NCBI GenBank assembly: GCA_903872255.1
Contig: CAIQJW010000069.1
Location: 1 to 23,659, forward strand
Length of the DNA stretch: 23,659 nucleotides
Reading direction: 5' to 3'
From: an uncultured delta proteobacterium
GTDB lineage: Bacteria; Desulfobacterota; Syntrophorhabdia; Syntrophorhabdales; Syntrophorhabdaceae
How positions within the stretch are numbered: position 1 is the stretch's first letter; the number at the start of each line of letters is the position of its first letter. A model generated the notes under the pieces. That model saw nothing but the letters and a program-made list of their open reading frames with translations. It made no database searches and was not told the DNA's origin. Position numbers and translations under genes: made by a program. Of the stretch, positions 1 through 8,575 are shown one piece after another.

Positions 1-78
1 CGCCATTCCGGCAAAATATGGGTACAAAGCCAATTTGGCATCGGCAGCGAATTTAGCTTCGAGCTGCCAAACGAATAA
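1..78 (+). CDS. Sensor histidine kinase, C-terminal fragment (5' end outside window)
   Basis: An open frame runs from the first base to a TAA at 76-78 and encodes 25 residues. These include HSGKIWVQS and GIGSEFSFELP, which match the G2-box end of a HATPase_c (GHKL) domain, typically written HGGxIWVxSxxGxGSxFxFxLP. The fragment is therefore the last part of the ATP-binding domain of a two-component sensor kinase. Nothing can be said about its sensor region. It faces the truncated rodA tail to tail. Confidence 0.8.
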   Translation, partial: RHSGKIWVQSQFGIGSEFSFELPNE

Positions 79-187
79 TTGCGAAATATCTTCACTGCGG
101 ATTTCATTCATTTCGGATTGCCGATTTCGGATTATTTAGATTGTGGATTATTGGCGGATATGGCCTGATTTTTGGATTAAACCCTTT
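79..187. repeat. AT-rich intergenic stretch with degenerate GGATT repeats
   Basis: Between the kinase stop and the rodA stop lies non-coding, AT-rich DNA with many imperfect GGATT/CGGATT units (about 98-177: GCGGATTTC, TTCGGATTGCC, TTTCGGATTA, TTGTGGATTA, GGCGGATATGG, TTTTGGATTA). Close to the rodA stop there is a direct repeat of GGGTTTAA (minus strand). The stretch lies directly beside the point where RodA homology stops, so it may mark a rearrangement junction or an assembly join. Confidence 0.5.
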
Positions 188-1006
188 TTAAACCCTGTAA
201 GGGGTAAAGATGAAGTCGGTGTGGTGCTCGGGTATGAATTGTAGTTTATGCTGCGTTCCGTTCATAAAGCCCTTGCCGAGAAATTTCCCCGAACCGACCG
301 CTATAATGGCCTGCTTGGCATGGTAACCAAAACCTGCCGGATCGGCATCGATATTGATAAAGCTCAGGACGCGCATCTTTTGGTACGGCTTCATGAGGTA
401 ATACCAGGCAAAGAAAGGCGATATGGCCCCGAGACCAAAGAGCACGGCATAGGTCGATTTCTTAAGGCCGACATACCAGAGCATGGAAAAGGAAACGAGA
501 ATTATGACAATGCCTGTGCCCAGGTCCGGCTGCTTAACGATGAGCACGAAGGGCAGAAGGGTCCAGAGAACGGGTTTGGCAATATCTTTCAGGCTGAGAG
601 GCATATTCTGCCTCTTCTTTTCATAAAGCATATTGGCCAGAAATACGACAAGGATCGGCTTCATCAATTCCGAAGGCTGGATGCTGAACCCGAAAACACT
701 GATCCATCTCTTGGCGCCGCCCGCGGCGAGTCCGATGATGAGGACGAGAACAACAAGGATAATACACCCGGTATAGATCCATTTCGAATGGTTCGCTATC
801 ATGCGGTAGTCGTAATACATGACGATAAGCATGAGGCCGAGGCCCAGCGTGAAAGCTATGAGCTGCTTGATGATGAAGTTCCAGGACCCGCTAGAAAACG
901 AGCTCGTTGCACTGACAAGGTTCATCATGCCGATCCCAAACAACAACAGGCCGTTTATTATCAGGTACCAGTCAAGGTGATAATATCTGCGTTTATCTAT
1001 TCTCAT
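188..1006 (-). CDS. rodA: RodA peptidoglycan glycosyltransferase (SEDS family), truncated at the C-terminus
   Basis: RodA is the SEDS-family glycan polymerase that works with PBP2 in cell-wall elongation. The 272-residue product has the family hallmarks: an early membrane helix (WYLIINGLLLFGIG), GGAKRWI, QPSELMKP, KQPDLGT, and the loop IPEHHTDFIF. RodA proteins are usually about 370 residues. Here homology ends at HTDFIF (residues 262-267), followed by only TPYRV and a stop, so the last membrane helices are absent. The ATG at 1006 is preceded by GAAGG and overlaps the end of mrdA by 14 bp, a normal operon arrangement. The 5' part looks intact, so this is a 3' truncation by rearrangement or an assembly join. 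It is unlikely to be fully functional as written. Confidence 0.9.
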   Translation of the reverse strand: MRIDKRRYYHLDWYLIINGLLLFGIGMMNLVSATSSFSSGSWNFIIKQLIAFTLGLGLMLIVMYYDYRMIANHSKWIYTGCIILVVLVLIIGLAAGGAKRWISVFGFSIQPSELMKPILVVFLANMLYEKKRQNMPLSLKDIAKPVLWTLLPFVLIVKQPDLGTGIVIILVSFSMLWYVGLKKSTYAVLFGLGAISPFFAWYYLMKPYQKMRVLSFINIDADPAGFGYHAKQAIIAVGSGKFLGKGFMNGTQHKLQFIPEHHTDFIFTPYRV

Positions 1007-2798
1007 GGGCCTTCGCTTCCTTTATAACCGGTTTTACCTTGAAAAGGGTTTCGGTAATACTCTTCGCGATCGGCGCGGCCGCGGACGAACCGTGAAGGCC
1101 GTGCTCGACAAGTATTGATATCGCAATGGAAGCGTCCTCCGACGGCGCGTACGCGATGAACCATGCATGATCACCCAGCTTGACCTTGTCTGATCCTGCC
1201 TGGGACGTACCCGTTTTTCCGCTCATCAGGACATTCTGTACCTTCGAAGCACCGGCTGTGCCGCCGGGCTCGTTGACGACCCCCCGCATTCCATCTTTGA
1301 CAAGTTTTAATACGCCGGGCTTCAATTTCAGTTCGGCATTGACGACCGGCTCAAAGGTCTTGACGACCTTGCCTTCGGTGGACACGATCCTGTTGACTAT
1401 CTGCGGCTTGAAGTTCTTGCCGTCATTTGCTACGAATGAAGTCAGCATGGCAAGGTGGATTGGGGTAAGCCACACTGCGCCCTGACCGATCGCGACAGAT
1501 ACCGTTTCACCTTCATACCACGGCTGGTTGTAGCGCCGCCTCTTCCATTCCGTTGACGGGATGAGCCCTTTCTGCTCCGCGGGAAGATCAATGCCTGTCA
1601 ACCGCCCCATGCCAAGGATGTCGCCGAACTCGTGGATCCTGTCGACTCCCAGTTTCAGGCCGACATTATAAAAGAAAACGTCGCACGATTCCACGATCGC
1701 GCGATGAACGGATGCGGAGCCGTGCCCGCCTTTTTTCCAGCACTTGAAGACGCGGTTCCCGTAGGCGAAACCTCCTCCGCAATGAAAGGCGGTGCGTTCG
1801 TTGATGATCCCGAGATCGAGGGCCTGGAGCGCGAGCAGGATCTTGAATGTCGACCCCGGGGGATAACCGCCCTGGATAGCCCTGTTCTGGAGAGGATGAA
1901 GTTTATCGAGAGCTATCGCCTGCCAGTTTTTCTTCGTTATCCCGGAAGCGAAAAGGTTGGGATCAAAGCCCGGACGGCTCACAAGAACAAGCACCCCGCC
2001 GGTTTTAGGATTAAGTGCTACCGCAGCCCCCCTTCGCGTCTCGAGGGCTTTGTCGGCGGCGAGCTGGAGATCGAGGTCCATATTGAGGTGAAGACTGTGT
2101 CCCGGGATCGGCTCGATGACATCGAGGGTCCTGATCTCACGGCCCATTGCATCGACCTCGACACGTTTTTCTCCGTCTGTTCCCCGAAGCTCCTTTTCAT
2201 AAGCGCGCTCCAGGCCGTATTTGCCGATATAATCACCGGGTGAGTAGTCCTTGTGTTTTTTCTTGTCTTTCAGTTCTTCATCACTGATCTCCGACACGTA
2301 GCCGATCGCGTGCGCGAACGATGCGGCATAGGGATAATTTCGTTTCGGTTCGATCTGTATCGAAATGCCCGGAACGTATATCCTGTTTGCCTCAACCTTG
2401 GCGACCTCATCCATGGGGATATCGGATTTTATCTTGATAGGGAAGGATGGCGGCATACCGCTCGCAGCCTTCATTTTTTCGATGATCTCTTCCCGGTTGC
2501 GCTGAAGCAGCTCAGCCAGGCCGTCTACGGTCTGGCTGAAATCCTTGATATCTTCCGGGGTCAGATAAATATTGAACGAAGGCCGGGTATCAGCAAGGAC
2601 TTTTCCGGTCCTGTCATAGATGATACCCCGCGCCGCCACGACCTTTTTCACCCGTATCCGGTTTTGCTCCGAGAGTTTGCGCATCTCCGACCCGCGCATT
2701 ATCTGCAGGTCCCATAACCTGATAAGAAGGACCGTCATGGTGAGGACGAGGACGAGGGTACACCATTTATACTTGCTCGTGTATTTTTCTTCCTTCAT
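993..2798 (-). CDS. mrdA: Penicillin-binding protein 2 (elongasome DD-transpeptidase)
   Basis: This class B PBP cross-links peptidoglycan during cell elongation and partners RodA. It has 601 residues, near the usual size. A single N-terminal membrane anchor (about residues 12-31) precedes the PBP dimerisation domain (about 50-220, with RGIIYDRTGKVLA). The transpeptidase domain follows, with the nucleophile motif GSTFK (Ser316), the SxN-box variant SCD (370-372) and KTGT (527-530). The ATG directly abuts the mreD stop (TAAATG on the minus strand), with GGAGAG 8 nt upstream, so translation is probably coupled. Its last codons overlap rodA. Confidence 0.96.
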   Translation of the reverse strand: MKEEKYTSKYKWCTLVLVLTMTVLLIRLWDLQIMRGSEMRKLSEQNRIRVKKVVAARGIIYDRTGKVLADTRPSFNIYLTPEDIKDFSQTVDGLAELLQRNREEIIEKMKAASGMPPSFPIKIKSDIPMDEVAKVEANRIYVPGISIQIEPKRNYPYAASFAHAIGYVSEISDEELKDKKKHKDYSPGDYIGKYGLERAYEKELRGTDGEKRVEVDAMGREIRTLDVIEPIPGHSLHLNMDLDLQLAADKALETRRGAAVALNPKTGGVLVLVSRPGFDPNLFASGITKKNWQAIALDKLHPLQNRAIQGGYPPGSTFKILLALQALDLGIINERTAFHCGGGFAYGNRVFKCWKKGGHGSASVHRAIVESCDVFFYNVGLKLGVDRIHEFGDILGMGRLTGIDLPAEQKGLIPSTEWKRRRYNQPWYEGETVSVAIGQGAVWLTPIHLAMLTSFVANDGKNFKPQIVNRIVSTEGKVVKTFEPVVNAELKLKPGVLKLVKDGMRGVVNEPGGTAGASKVQNVLMSGKTGTSQAGSDKVKLGDHAWFIAYAPSEDASIAISILVEHGLHGSSAAAPIAKSITETLFKVKPVIKEAKAHENR

Positions 2799-3290
2799 TT
2801 AGGATCTCTCCATCAGAAGGTTGTTCAGCCGGTCGATGACGGAAAAAAGAAGGATTGATACAAAACCGGTAGTGATGGCATTAGGGACCATATAGAAAAC
2901 AATATTGAAGATCCCTCGCATCTCGCCGTGGGCAAAAAAAGTTAGCGCTGCAAACAGGCAGGATTGGACGAGGACGGAGCCGCTGGAAAAATAGGCGAAT
3001 GTATACTTGGAATCGACAAAATATTTTCTGCGCATCATTGAGGCTATCAAATAGATAACGATGGTGACGAAGAGAAGCGAACCATTGGGGGCGCCTGACA
3101 GTCCTTCTTCCGCGAGCCCTATGCAAACAGCGGCCGCAAGCCCGGACCACGGGCCGAGAAAAAAAGTCACGTACAATACGATCGGCATACCGATCTCGGG
3201 CTTCAGGACATCAAGGGAAATGTGGGGCGAAATGGCCGTTTCAATAAGGAGAAGTACTATTCCGATGAAAATATATATTGCGGTTTTCAT
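2799..3290 (-). CDS. mreD: Rod shape-determining protein MreD
   Basis: MreD is a small integral membrane component of the elongasome that links MreC to the PBP2-RodA pair. The 163-residue protein is almost entirely hydrophobic, with about five or six predicted membrane segments: IYIFIGIVLLLIETAI at the start, then VLYVTFFLGPWSGLAAAVCIGL, FVTIVIYLIASM, a segment near residue 105, and a last one near 140. Sequence conservation in this family is low, so the call rests on hydropathy, length and position between mreC and mrdA. Its ATG shares one base with the mreC stop (TAATG), a typical coupled start. Confidence 0.9.
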   Translation of the reverse strand: MKTAIYIFIGIVLLLIETAISPHISLDVLKPEIGMPIVLYVTFFLGPWSGLAAAVCIGLAEEGLSGAPNGSLLFVTIVIYLIASMMRRKYFVDSKYTFAYFSSGSVLVQSCLFAALTFFAHGEMRGIFNIVFYMVPNAITTGFVSILLFSVIDRLNNLLMERS

Positions 3291-4090
3291 TATTTTCTGA
3301 CGAGCAGAACCTCATCAAGCTGTCTGAAATTGTTGTACGGCATGACATCGATATCGGTAAATATTCCGGCTTTGCCCTTGTTTGCCGTTATGACGATGCC
3401 GACGGGAATACCTTTGGGATAGATGCCGTCCTTGCCCGATGTCACAAGCTTATCGCCTACCTCGATATCATCGTTCTTCGTAACGTATTTCATTTTGACC
3501 GTATTCTGACCTGTACCTTCGAGAAGTCCCCTGGTGTTCTTGCCTTCGACGTTGACATCGATCGATGAGTTCGCGTCATTCAGGACCATGACCTTGGCAT
3601 GCCAGAGATCGACCTCGACGACCTGGCCGACTATTCCCTTTGGGGTAATGACCGGCATCTTCTGGCGGACATTATGTCTGCTTCCCTTATCGATAATGAC
3701 GCACCGGAACCAATTTTTGAGGTCTTCGCCGATGACGCTGGCGGCGATCATCGTATTGGGTTTTTTCTGGGCAAATTCGAGGAGCTTCCTTAACCGGGCA
3801 TTTTCCCGCTCCGTCTCGACGAGCTTCTGGTTCTCGACATAGAGTTTTTCGTATTTTTCCCTGAGTTCCCGGTTCTCTTTCTTGGCCCCGACAATATTAA
3901 AGTAGGAATCGAAGGCCCCCCCGATAGAAGAAACCGGCTTCGAGATGACGTTGAGAACAGGCCCTAAAACGCTGCCGATCCCGGTTTTGACGGCTGCATA
4001 CGATCTCGCAACAAAAGGGGCATTCGTAAAGGAAAGGAACGATATGACGAGAACGAGAATGGCTATGATTATAGCTATTGAATTTCTCAA
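3290..4090 (-). CDS. mreC: Rod shape-determining protein MreC (TTG start)
   Basis: MreC is a bitopic periplasmic scaffold that activates PBP2-RodA. The 266-residue protein has an N-terminal membrane helix (about residues 4-22), a coiled coil rich in E, K, L and R (about 70-110, around KKENRELREKYEKL and ERENARLRKLLEF), and the beta-domain pair of the MreC family (about 115-266, with VIIDKGSRHNV, GIVGQVVEV and LVTSGKDGIYPKGIPVG). The start codon is TTG (minus strand, 4090-4088): no in-frame ATG exists between the mreB stop and the membrane helix, and only a weak GTGG lies upstream. It is 12 bp downstream of mreB. Confidence 0.94.
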   Translation of the reverse strand: MRNSIAIIIAILVLVISFLSFTNAPFVARSYAAVKTGIGSVLGPVLNVISKPVSSIGGAFDSYFNIVGAKKENRELREKYEKLYVENQKLVETERENARLRKLLEFAQKKPNTMIAASVIGEDLKNWFRCVIIDKGSRHNVRQKMPVITPKGIVGQVVEVDLWHAKVMVLNDANSSIDVNVEGKNTRGLLEGTGQNTVKMKYVTKNDDIEVGDKLVTSGKDGIYPKGIPVGIVITANKGKAGIFTDIDVMPYNNFRQLDEVLLVRK

Positions 4091-4102
4091 ATTACCACTG
4101 TT

Positions 4103-5143
4103 TTAAAAATATGTCGCTATCTCTTTCAGGAGGCTTACCTCATCAAGAGCTTTTCCTGCACCTTCCACGACGGCTGTCAGAGGATTTTCAGCTATGATGA
4201 CCGGAAGCCTGGTAACTTCCTTGATAAGGAGATCCAGATTTTTAAGGAGCGCTCCGCCGCCTGAAATCACGATACCTTTATCGACGATATCGGATGCAAG
4301 TTCCGGAGGTGTTCTTTCGAGCGCTATCCTCACGGCCTCGACGATGGCGTTCACGGGTTCGTTGATCGCCTCCCTGATCTCTTTCGAGGATATCTCGAGG
4401 GTCTTCGGAATTCCGCCGACAAGGTCCCGGCCTTTGATCTCCATGCTCATTTCATCTTCTTCAGAACTCGGGTACGCCGATCCGATGCTGATCTTGATCA
4501 CTTCCGCTGTACGTTCGCCTATCAGGAGATTGTACTTGCGCTTGACATATTGAATGATGGCCTCATCGATCTTATCGCCGGCGACACGCACCGAATTACA
4601 ATACACGATTCCGGCAAGGGAAATAACAGCGACTTCCGTCGTACCACCGCCTATATCGACGATCATGTTACCGCTCGGTTCAGTGATGGGAAGCCCGACA
4701 CCGATTGCGGCCGCCATAGGCTCCTCTATAAGATAGACCTCCCGTGCACCGGCTGATTCCGCCGATTCTTTGACAGCCCTTTTTTCGACGGGGGTGATGC
4801 CTGACGGGACAGAAATGACTATTCTCGGCCGGGCGTACGATTTCTTGTTATGTATTTTCTGTATGAAGTACTTGAGCATTGCCTCGGTGATCTCAAAATC
4901 GGCGATGACGCCATCTTTGAGGGGCCGGATCGCAACGATATTGCCCGGTGTCTTGCCAAGCATTTTCTTCGCTTCTTCTCCGACCGCTATTACCTTCTTG
5001 GTGCCGCGGGAATCCTTATGGACCGCAACGACGGAAGGTTCATTCGAGACAATGCCTCTGCCTTTCACGTAAACCAGCGTATTTGCAGTACCAAGGTCAA
5101 TGGCCAGGTCTTTCGATATAAATCCAAAGAGTGATTCGAACAT
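4103..5143 (-). CDS. mreB: Actin-like cell-shape protein MreB
   Basis: MreB is a bacterial actin that forms membrane-bound filaments guiding lateral wall synthesis. With the start chosen here it has 346 residues, the usual length. An amphipathic N-terminus (MFESLFGF) precedes the actin-fold phosphate-1 motif (DLGTANTLVYV). Phosphate-2 follows (DIGGGTTEVAVIS, about residues 160-172), then the adenosine motif (ISGGGALLKNLD, about 290-300). An ATG six codons upstream is also in frame. The 5143 start is preferred because GGGGAG lies 5 nt before it and because homologues begin MF. It is the first gene of the mreB-mreC-mreD-mrdA-rodA operon. Confidence 0.96.
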   Translation of the reverse strand: MFESLFGFISKDLAIDLGTANTLVYVKGRGIVSNEPSVVAVHKDSRGTKKVIAVGEEAKKMLGKTPGNIVAIRPLKDGVIADFEITEAMLKYFIQKIHNKKSYARPRIVISVPSGITPVEKRAVKESAESAGAREVYLIEEPMAAAIGVGLPITEPSGNMIVDIGGGTTEVAVISLAGIVYCNSVRVAGDKIDEAIIQYVKRKYNLLIGERTAEVIKISIGSAYPSSEEDEMSMEIKGRDLVGGIPKTLEISSKEIREAINEPVNAIVEAVRIALERTPPELASDIVDKGIVISGGGALLKNLDLLIKEVTRLPVIIAENPLTAVVEGAGKALDEVSLLKEIATYF

Positions 5144-5177
5144 CCAATCTCCCCTTCTCACGGAATTTTAAAAGTTA

Positions 5178-5206
5178 TTGAAAAAACAGCCTTAATATAC
5201 TATTTT
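5178..5206 (+). promoter_or_regulatory. Candidate sigma-70 promoter for the chaperone-tsaD-rsmA operon
   Basis: TTGAAA (5178-5183), a 17-bp spacer and TATTTT (5201-5206) lie 41 bp before the ATG at 5248. The -10 is weak (4/6). It overlaps the opposing mre promoter, so the two transcription units could compete for RNA polymerase. Confidence 0.35.
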
Positions 5207-5222
5207 AAAGTTTCAAAATCAA
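5194..5222 (-). promoter_or_regulatory. Candidate sigma-70 promoter for the mre operon
   Basis: On the minus strand, TTGATT (5222-5217) is followed by a 17-bp spacer and TATATT (5199-5194). That is 4/6 and 5/6 matches to -35 and -10, and it lies about 50 bp before the mreB start in an AT-rich divergent intergenic region. Prediction by eye only. Confidence 0.5.
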
Positions 5223-5247
5223 TAATCTTTCAGAGGTATTAAAACCA

Positions 5248-6651
5248 ATGCTCAAATTTATGAGAAAATATGCCCGAAGCTACCTGATCAAGGTCATCTT
5301 TGCCGTGATCATTATTGTGTTCGTCTTTTATTTCGGGGCGGGCTCGCTGCAAGAAAAAGAGACCAAGATCGCCCAGGTTGGAAGCTTCAATATACTGTAT
5401 CCTGAATATTACGATGCATACAACAAAGAACTGGAGATGTTCCGGCAGCTTTACCGGGATAAGTTCGATGAAAAAATGACGGCCGAGCTCAAGGACAAGG
5501 TCCTCGAGGACATCGTCAATAAATACATCCTTCTGACAGAGGCCAAAAAATTGGGGATCTCCGTCGGCGACCAGGAATTCGCCGAGCTGATCGGGTCGGT
5601 CGAGGCCTTCCGGAAAGATGGGAAATTTGACAGTGACCGTTATATTTCCGTGCTGCGCCAGAACAAGATGGACCCGGAGCAGTTCGAAAGGACAGAAAAG
5701 ACTATGCTCCTCGTCCGCAAGGTTGTCAGTATTGTTCGCGATACCGGGGCGCCTGTTACCGATAGTGATATCTGGGCCGGCTATGTGCGCGAAAAGGGCA
5801 AGGTCGATCTTAACTATTCCCGTTTTTCACCCGCTTCATTCAAAGATAAGGCTACGGTCACCGAAAAAGAGCTTAATGATGTCTATGACAAGGAAAAGGA
5901 CCGTTTCCGCGGGGAGAATACGTACCGGCTTAAATACATCGTGGTCGATGCAAAGAGCGGGGTTAAGGATGACCAGGTTTACATGGATCTTTTGAAAGCA
6001 AAGGATATCGATGCGTACGCCCGCGAAAAAGGTTTTAAGGTCAATGATACGGGTACTGTACGCCAGAGCGAACTTTTCAAGGCATATAAGGGCCTCAAGA
6101 TAGAAACGTGGGCAAAAGACCTGCGCAAAGGCGATGTTTCCCTGCCGGTAAGGGACGACGGGAGGTCGCTCATCTTTCAGCTTGTTGAGCGGGAAGAGGG
6201 TAAACCAATGGAAAAAAGCGCCGCTCTTCAAAGCATAAAGGACAGGCTTCTCACGGAAAAGGCGAAAGATAAGGCCCGCCTCGCGGCAGAGGATGCCGCT
6301 AAGAGCAAAACGGTAGACAAAAAGGCACGTACCGGTTTTATCTCGAGAGGCGCGCCCTCCATCCCGAAAATAGGGCAGATCCCCCGGGACAATGCGGGGA
6401 TGCTCGGTTTGACGAAGGACATGCCCGTTTATGATAAGACTGTCGAAATCAACGGGGATTATTACGTGTTCGGTTTTGCAGGTGAAGAGGAGCCTGATCG
6501 CCAGGAATGGCAGAAGGATAAAGAGCGCTTTACTCAGTATTACACCGCACGGCATAAAGAGCGGTTCCTTGCATCGTTTGTCGAAGATTCAAAACAGGCA
6601 ATGCTCAAACAGGGGAAGATCAAGATATTAAAGAACCCCAAAGAGATCTAA
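5248..6651 (+). CDS. PpiD/SurA-type membrane-anchored periplasmic chaperone
   Basis: The 467-residue protein starts like PpiD: a short basic N-terminus (MLKFMRKYARSYLIK) and one membrane helix (about residues 14-33) that would leave the rest in the periplasm. The SurA_N-like helical domain follows (about 40-185, with VLEDIVNKYILLTEAKKLGISV and DGKFDSDRYISVLRQNKMDPEQFE). The middle (about 215-315) is short and I cannot find a normal parvulin PPIase motif in it; it looks degenerate. A charged helical region follows. PpiD is usually about 620 residues, so this is a shorter chaperone-only relative. It probably helps outer-membrane protein folding. Possible RBS AGAGGT about 10 nt before the ATG. 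First gene of a unit with tsaD and rsmA. Confidence 0.8.
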   Translation: MLKFMRKYARSYLIKVIFAVIIIVFVFYFGAGSLQEKETKIAQVGSFNILYPEYYDAYNKELEMFRQLYRDKFDEKMTAELKDKVLEDIVNKYILLTEAKKLGISVGDQEFAELIGSVEAFRKDGKFDSDRYISVLRQNKMDPEQFERTEKTMLLVRKVVSIVRDTGAPVTDSDIWAGYVREKGKVDLNYSRFSPASFKDKATVTEKELNDVYDKEKDRFRGENTYRLKYIVVDAKSGVKDDQVYMDLLKAKDIDAYAREKGFKVNDTGTVRQSELFKAYKGLKIETWAKDLRKGDVSLPVRDDGRSLIFQLVEREEGKPMEKSAALQSIKDRLLTEKAKDKARLAAEDAAKSKTVDKKARTGFISRGAPSIPKIGQIPRDNAGMLGLTKDMPVYDKTVEINGDYYVFGFAGEEEPDRQEWQKDKERFTQYYTARHKERFLASFVEDSKQAMLKQGKIKILKNPKEI

Positions 6652-6663
6652 AGATCCCCGCCC

Positions 6664-7659
6664 ATGGTGATCCTCGGCATCGATACGTCCTGCGATGATA
6701 CATCGTTGGCATTAATTGATCATAACCGGCGTATCCTTGCACACATCATATCGTCCCAGGCGGACCTCCACCGGCTCTTTGGCGGCGTCGTTCCTGAGAT
6801 CGCATCCCGAAAACATGTCGAATTGATCGATATCATCTATAATGAGGTTCTGGAAAAAGCCGGAATACAAGCCGGCGATATTGATCTCGTCGGCGTAACG
6901 TCCGGGCCGGGCCTTATCGGCAGTGTGCTCGTGGGCTTAAGCTTTGCGAAGGGACTCAGCCTTGCCGGGGGCATTCCGCTTATCGGCGTGAACCATGTCG
7001 AAGCGCATGCCATGAGCATATTTCTCGAACGCGACGTCGAGTTCCCCTTTGTGGCACTCGTCGTTTCGGGGGGTCACACGGTAATACTCTCGTTCGACGC
7101 ACCGTGCTCTTTCCAGGTTATCGGCTCGACGGTGGATGACGCCGCCGGGGAGGCCTTTGCCAAGGTCGCCACATTCCAGGGCCTCGGGTACCCCGGCGGG
7201 CGCATCATTGAAGAGATGGCGCGCCAGGGGTCGCCCGATCATGTCGCTTTTCCCCGCCCCATGATGGATGACGTGCGCTGTAATTTCAGCTTCAGCGGCC
7301 TTAAAACAGCTTTCATCACATACGCAAAAAAGCATACGATCGATGCATCGACGATCAACGACGTCCTGGCGTCATTCCAGGAAGCCGTGTGCGATGTGCT
7401 TGTAGCGAAGACATTCAAGGCCGCCAGGCAATCAAACATAAAACGGGTCGTGGTCGGCGGCGGGGTTGCGGCAAACGGAAGGCTGCGCGAGGTCTTTCTG
7501 AAAAGGGGAAAACAGGAAGATTACGAGGTCATGATCGCGTCCCCCCTTTTCTGCACTGACAACGGGGCTATGATAGCATCGCTCGCATCTTTCTATGCCG
7601 GATCGGGAACCTATTCCACGCTCGACATAAAGGCATATTCCCGGATGGTGATGAAATGA
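6664..7659 (+). CDS. tsaD: tRNA N6-threonylcarbamoyladenosine synthase subunit TsaD
   Basis: TsaD transfers the threonylcarbamoyl group to A37 of ANN-decoding tRNAs, working with TsaB and TsaE in the cytoplasm. The 331-residue length is typical. Visible motifs are the ASKHA N-terminus (GIDTSCDDTSLA), TSGPGL (about 79-84), the metal-binding pair in NHVEAH (His111 and His115), VVSGGHT, the DDAAGEAFAK stretch, VVGGGVAANGRLRE and the late metal Asp in CTDNGAM. It lies 12 bp after the chaperone gene with no clear ribosome binding site, so coupled translation is likely. Confidence 0.96.
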   Translation: MVILGIDTSCDDTSLALIDHNRRILAHIISSQADLHRLFGGVVPEIASRKHVELIDIIYNEVLEKAGIQAGDIDLVGVTSGPGLIGSVLVGLSFAKGLSLAGGIPLIGVNHVEAHAMSIFLERDVEFPFVALVVSGGHTVILSFDAPCSFQVIGSTVDDAAGEAFAKVATFQGLGYPGGRIIEEMARQGSPDHVAFPRPMMDDVRCNFSFSGLKTAFITYAKKHTIDASTINDVLASFQEAVCDVLVAKTFKAARQSNIKRVVVGGGVAANGRLREVFLKRGKQEDYEVMIASPLFCTDNGAMIASLASFYAGSGTYSTLDIKAYSRMVMK

Positions 7660-7669
7660 CCCGGACGCC

Positions 7670-8470
7670 ATGCTGAAGAAAAGCTTCTCGCAAAATCTCA
7701 TCAAGGACGGGAACATCCTCCGCAAGCTGGTCTCTCTCGCAGAGATTTCTGAGGGCGATACGGTCATAGAAATAGGGGCGGGGCGCGGGGACCTGACGAG
7801 GGCAATAGCCCAACGCGCCCAGAAAGTTATCGCGGTCGAGCTCGATCGCGACATGATACCGTATCTCGAATTACTCGCATCCGGGGAAGGCCCGGGAGCG
7901 GAGAAAAATGTCGAGATCGTCTTTCGCGACATACTGACCGTTGATATCCCCGGCCTTGCCGCGGATGAAAAGGTCAAGGTAATGGGCAATATACCCTATG
8001 GCATTACCGGCCCTATTATTTTTAAGCTGATCACAGAGCGGGCGTTTATTAAAAGCGCCTTCCTTACCGTCCAGAAGGAGATCGGGGACCGCATAACGGC
8101 AAAACCGGGAACACGGGCATACGGATCATTGTCCGTAGTATGCCAGCTTGTCGCCGAAGTAAAGGTCCTGATGCGCCTTAAATCCCATATATTTATTCCA
8201 CCTCCAAAGGTCGACAGCATTTACTTTTCGATGCATTTCAGGGAAAATGCGGAGTATGTGGATAACAACTTCATGGCCTTTGTCCGGGCGGCATTCAGCC
8301 ATAAACGAAAATTCCTGCGCAACTCCTTGAAGGAAAACTATACAGATGCACAGATAGACGAGCTCTACGAACGGATGCATTTTTCCCGTTCAGTGCGGGC
8401 CGAAGAATTGGAACCCGGCTTTTTTGTTTCCATATACCGCGCGATGGAAAAGAATGGTGATCCACAATAG
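7670..8470 (+). CDS. rsmA: 16S rRNA dimethyladenosine transferase RsmA (KsgA)
   Basis: RsmA dimethylates two adjacent adenosines near the 3' end of 16S rRNA, a late step in 30S maturation. The 266-residue protein carries the family start (FSQNLIKD, for the usual FGQNFL), SAM-binding motif I (EIGAGRGDLT, about 34-43), the acidic ribose contact (VELD, about 56-59), and the catalytic motif NIPYGI (about 107-112). The C-terminal helical domain contains FIPPPKVDS and AFSHKRKFLRN. It begins 10 bp after the tsaD stop. The only in-frame start after the previous in-frame stop is this ATG; no good ribosome binding site is seen. Confidence 0.95.
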   Translation: MLKKSFSQNLIKDGNILRKLVSLAEISEGDTVIEIGAGRGDLTRAIAQRAQKVIAVELDRDMIPYLELLASGEGPGAEKNVEIVFRDILTVDIPGLAADEKVKVMGNIPYGITGPIIFKLITERAFIKSAFLTVQKEIGDRITAKPGTRAYGSLSVVCQLVAEVKVLMRLKSHIFIPPPKVDSIYFSMHFRENAEYVDNNFMAFVRAAFSHKRKFLRNSLKENYTDAQIDELYERMHFSRSVRAEELEPGFFVSIYRAMEKNGDPQ

Positions 8471-8506
8471 GCCTGCCGTCTGCGAGGAACTTCAGGTGCC
8501 GCCGTC

Positions 8507-8535
8507 TTGTTCTCCGGACAGGAATAGGGTAGAAT
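8507..8535 (+). promoter_or_regulatory. Candidate sigma-70 promoter with overlapping small hairpin
   Basis: TTGTTC (8507-8512), 17 bp, then TAGAAT (8530-8535) lie about 40 bp before the ATG at 8576. The hairpin GGGTA-GAATAA-TACCC (8526-8541) overlaps the -10. The -35 is poor. Confidence 0.4.
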
Positions 8536-8575
8536 AATACCCTGTGGCAATTATTCCAGAAAAAAGGGAGATACA

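Noticed and set aside
248..1027. A 259-codon open frame on the plus strand opposite rodA
   Set aside because: The product is charged and unlike any family I know, and the opposite strand encodes clear RodA. It is a shadow frame caused by codon bias.
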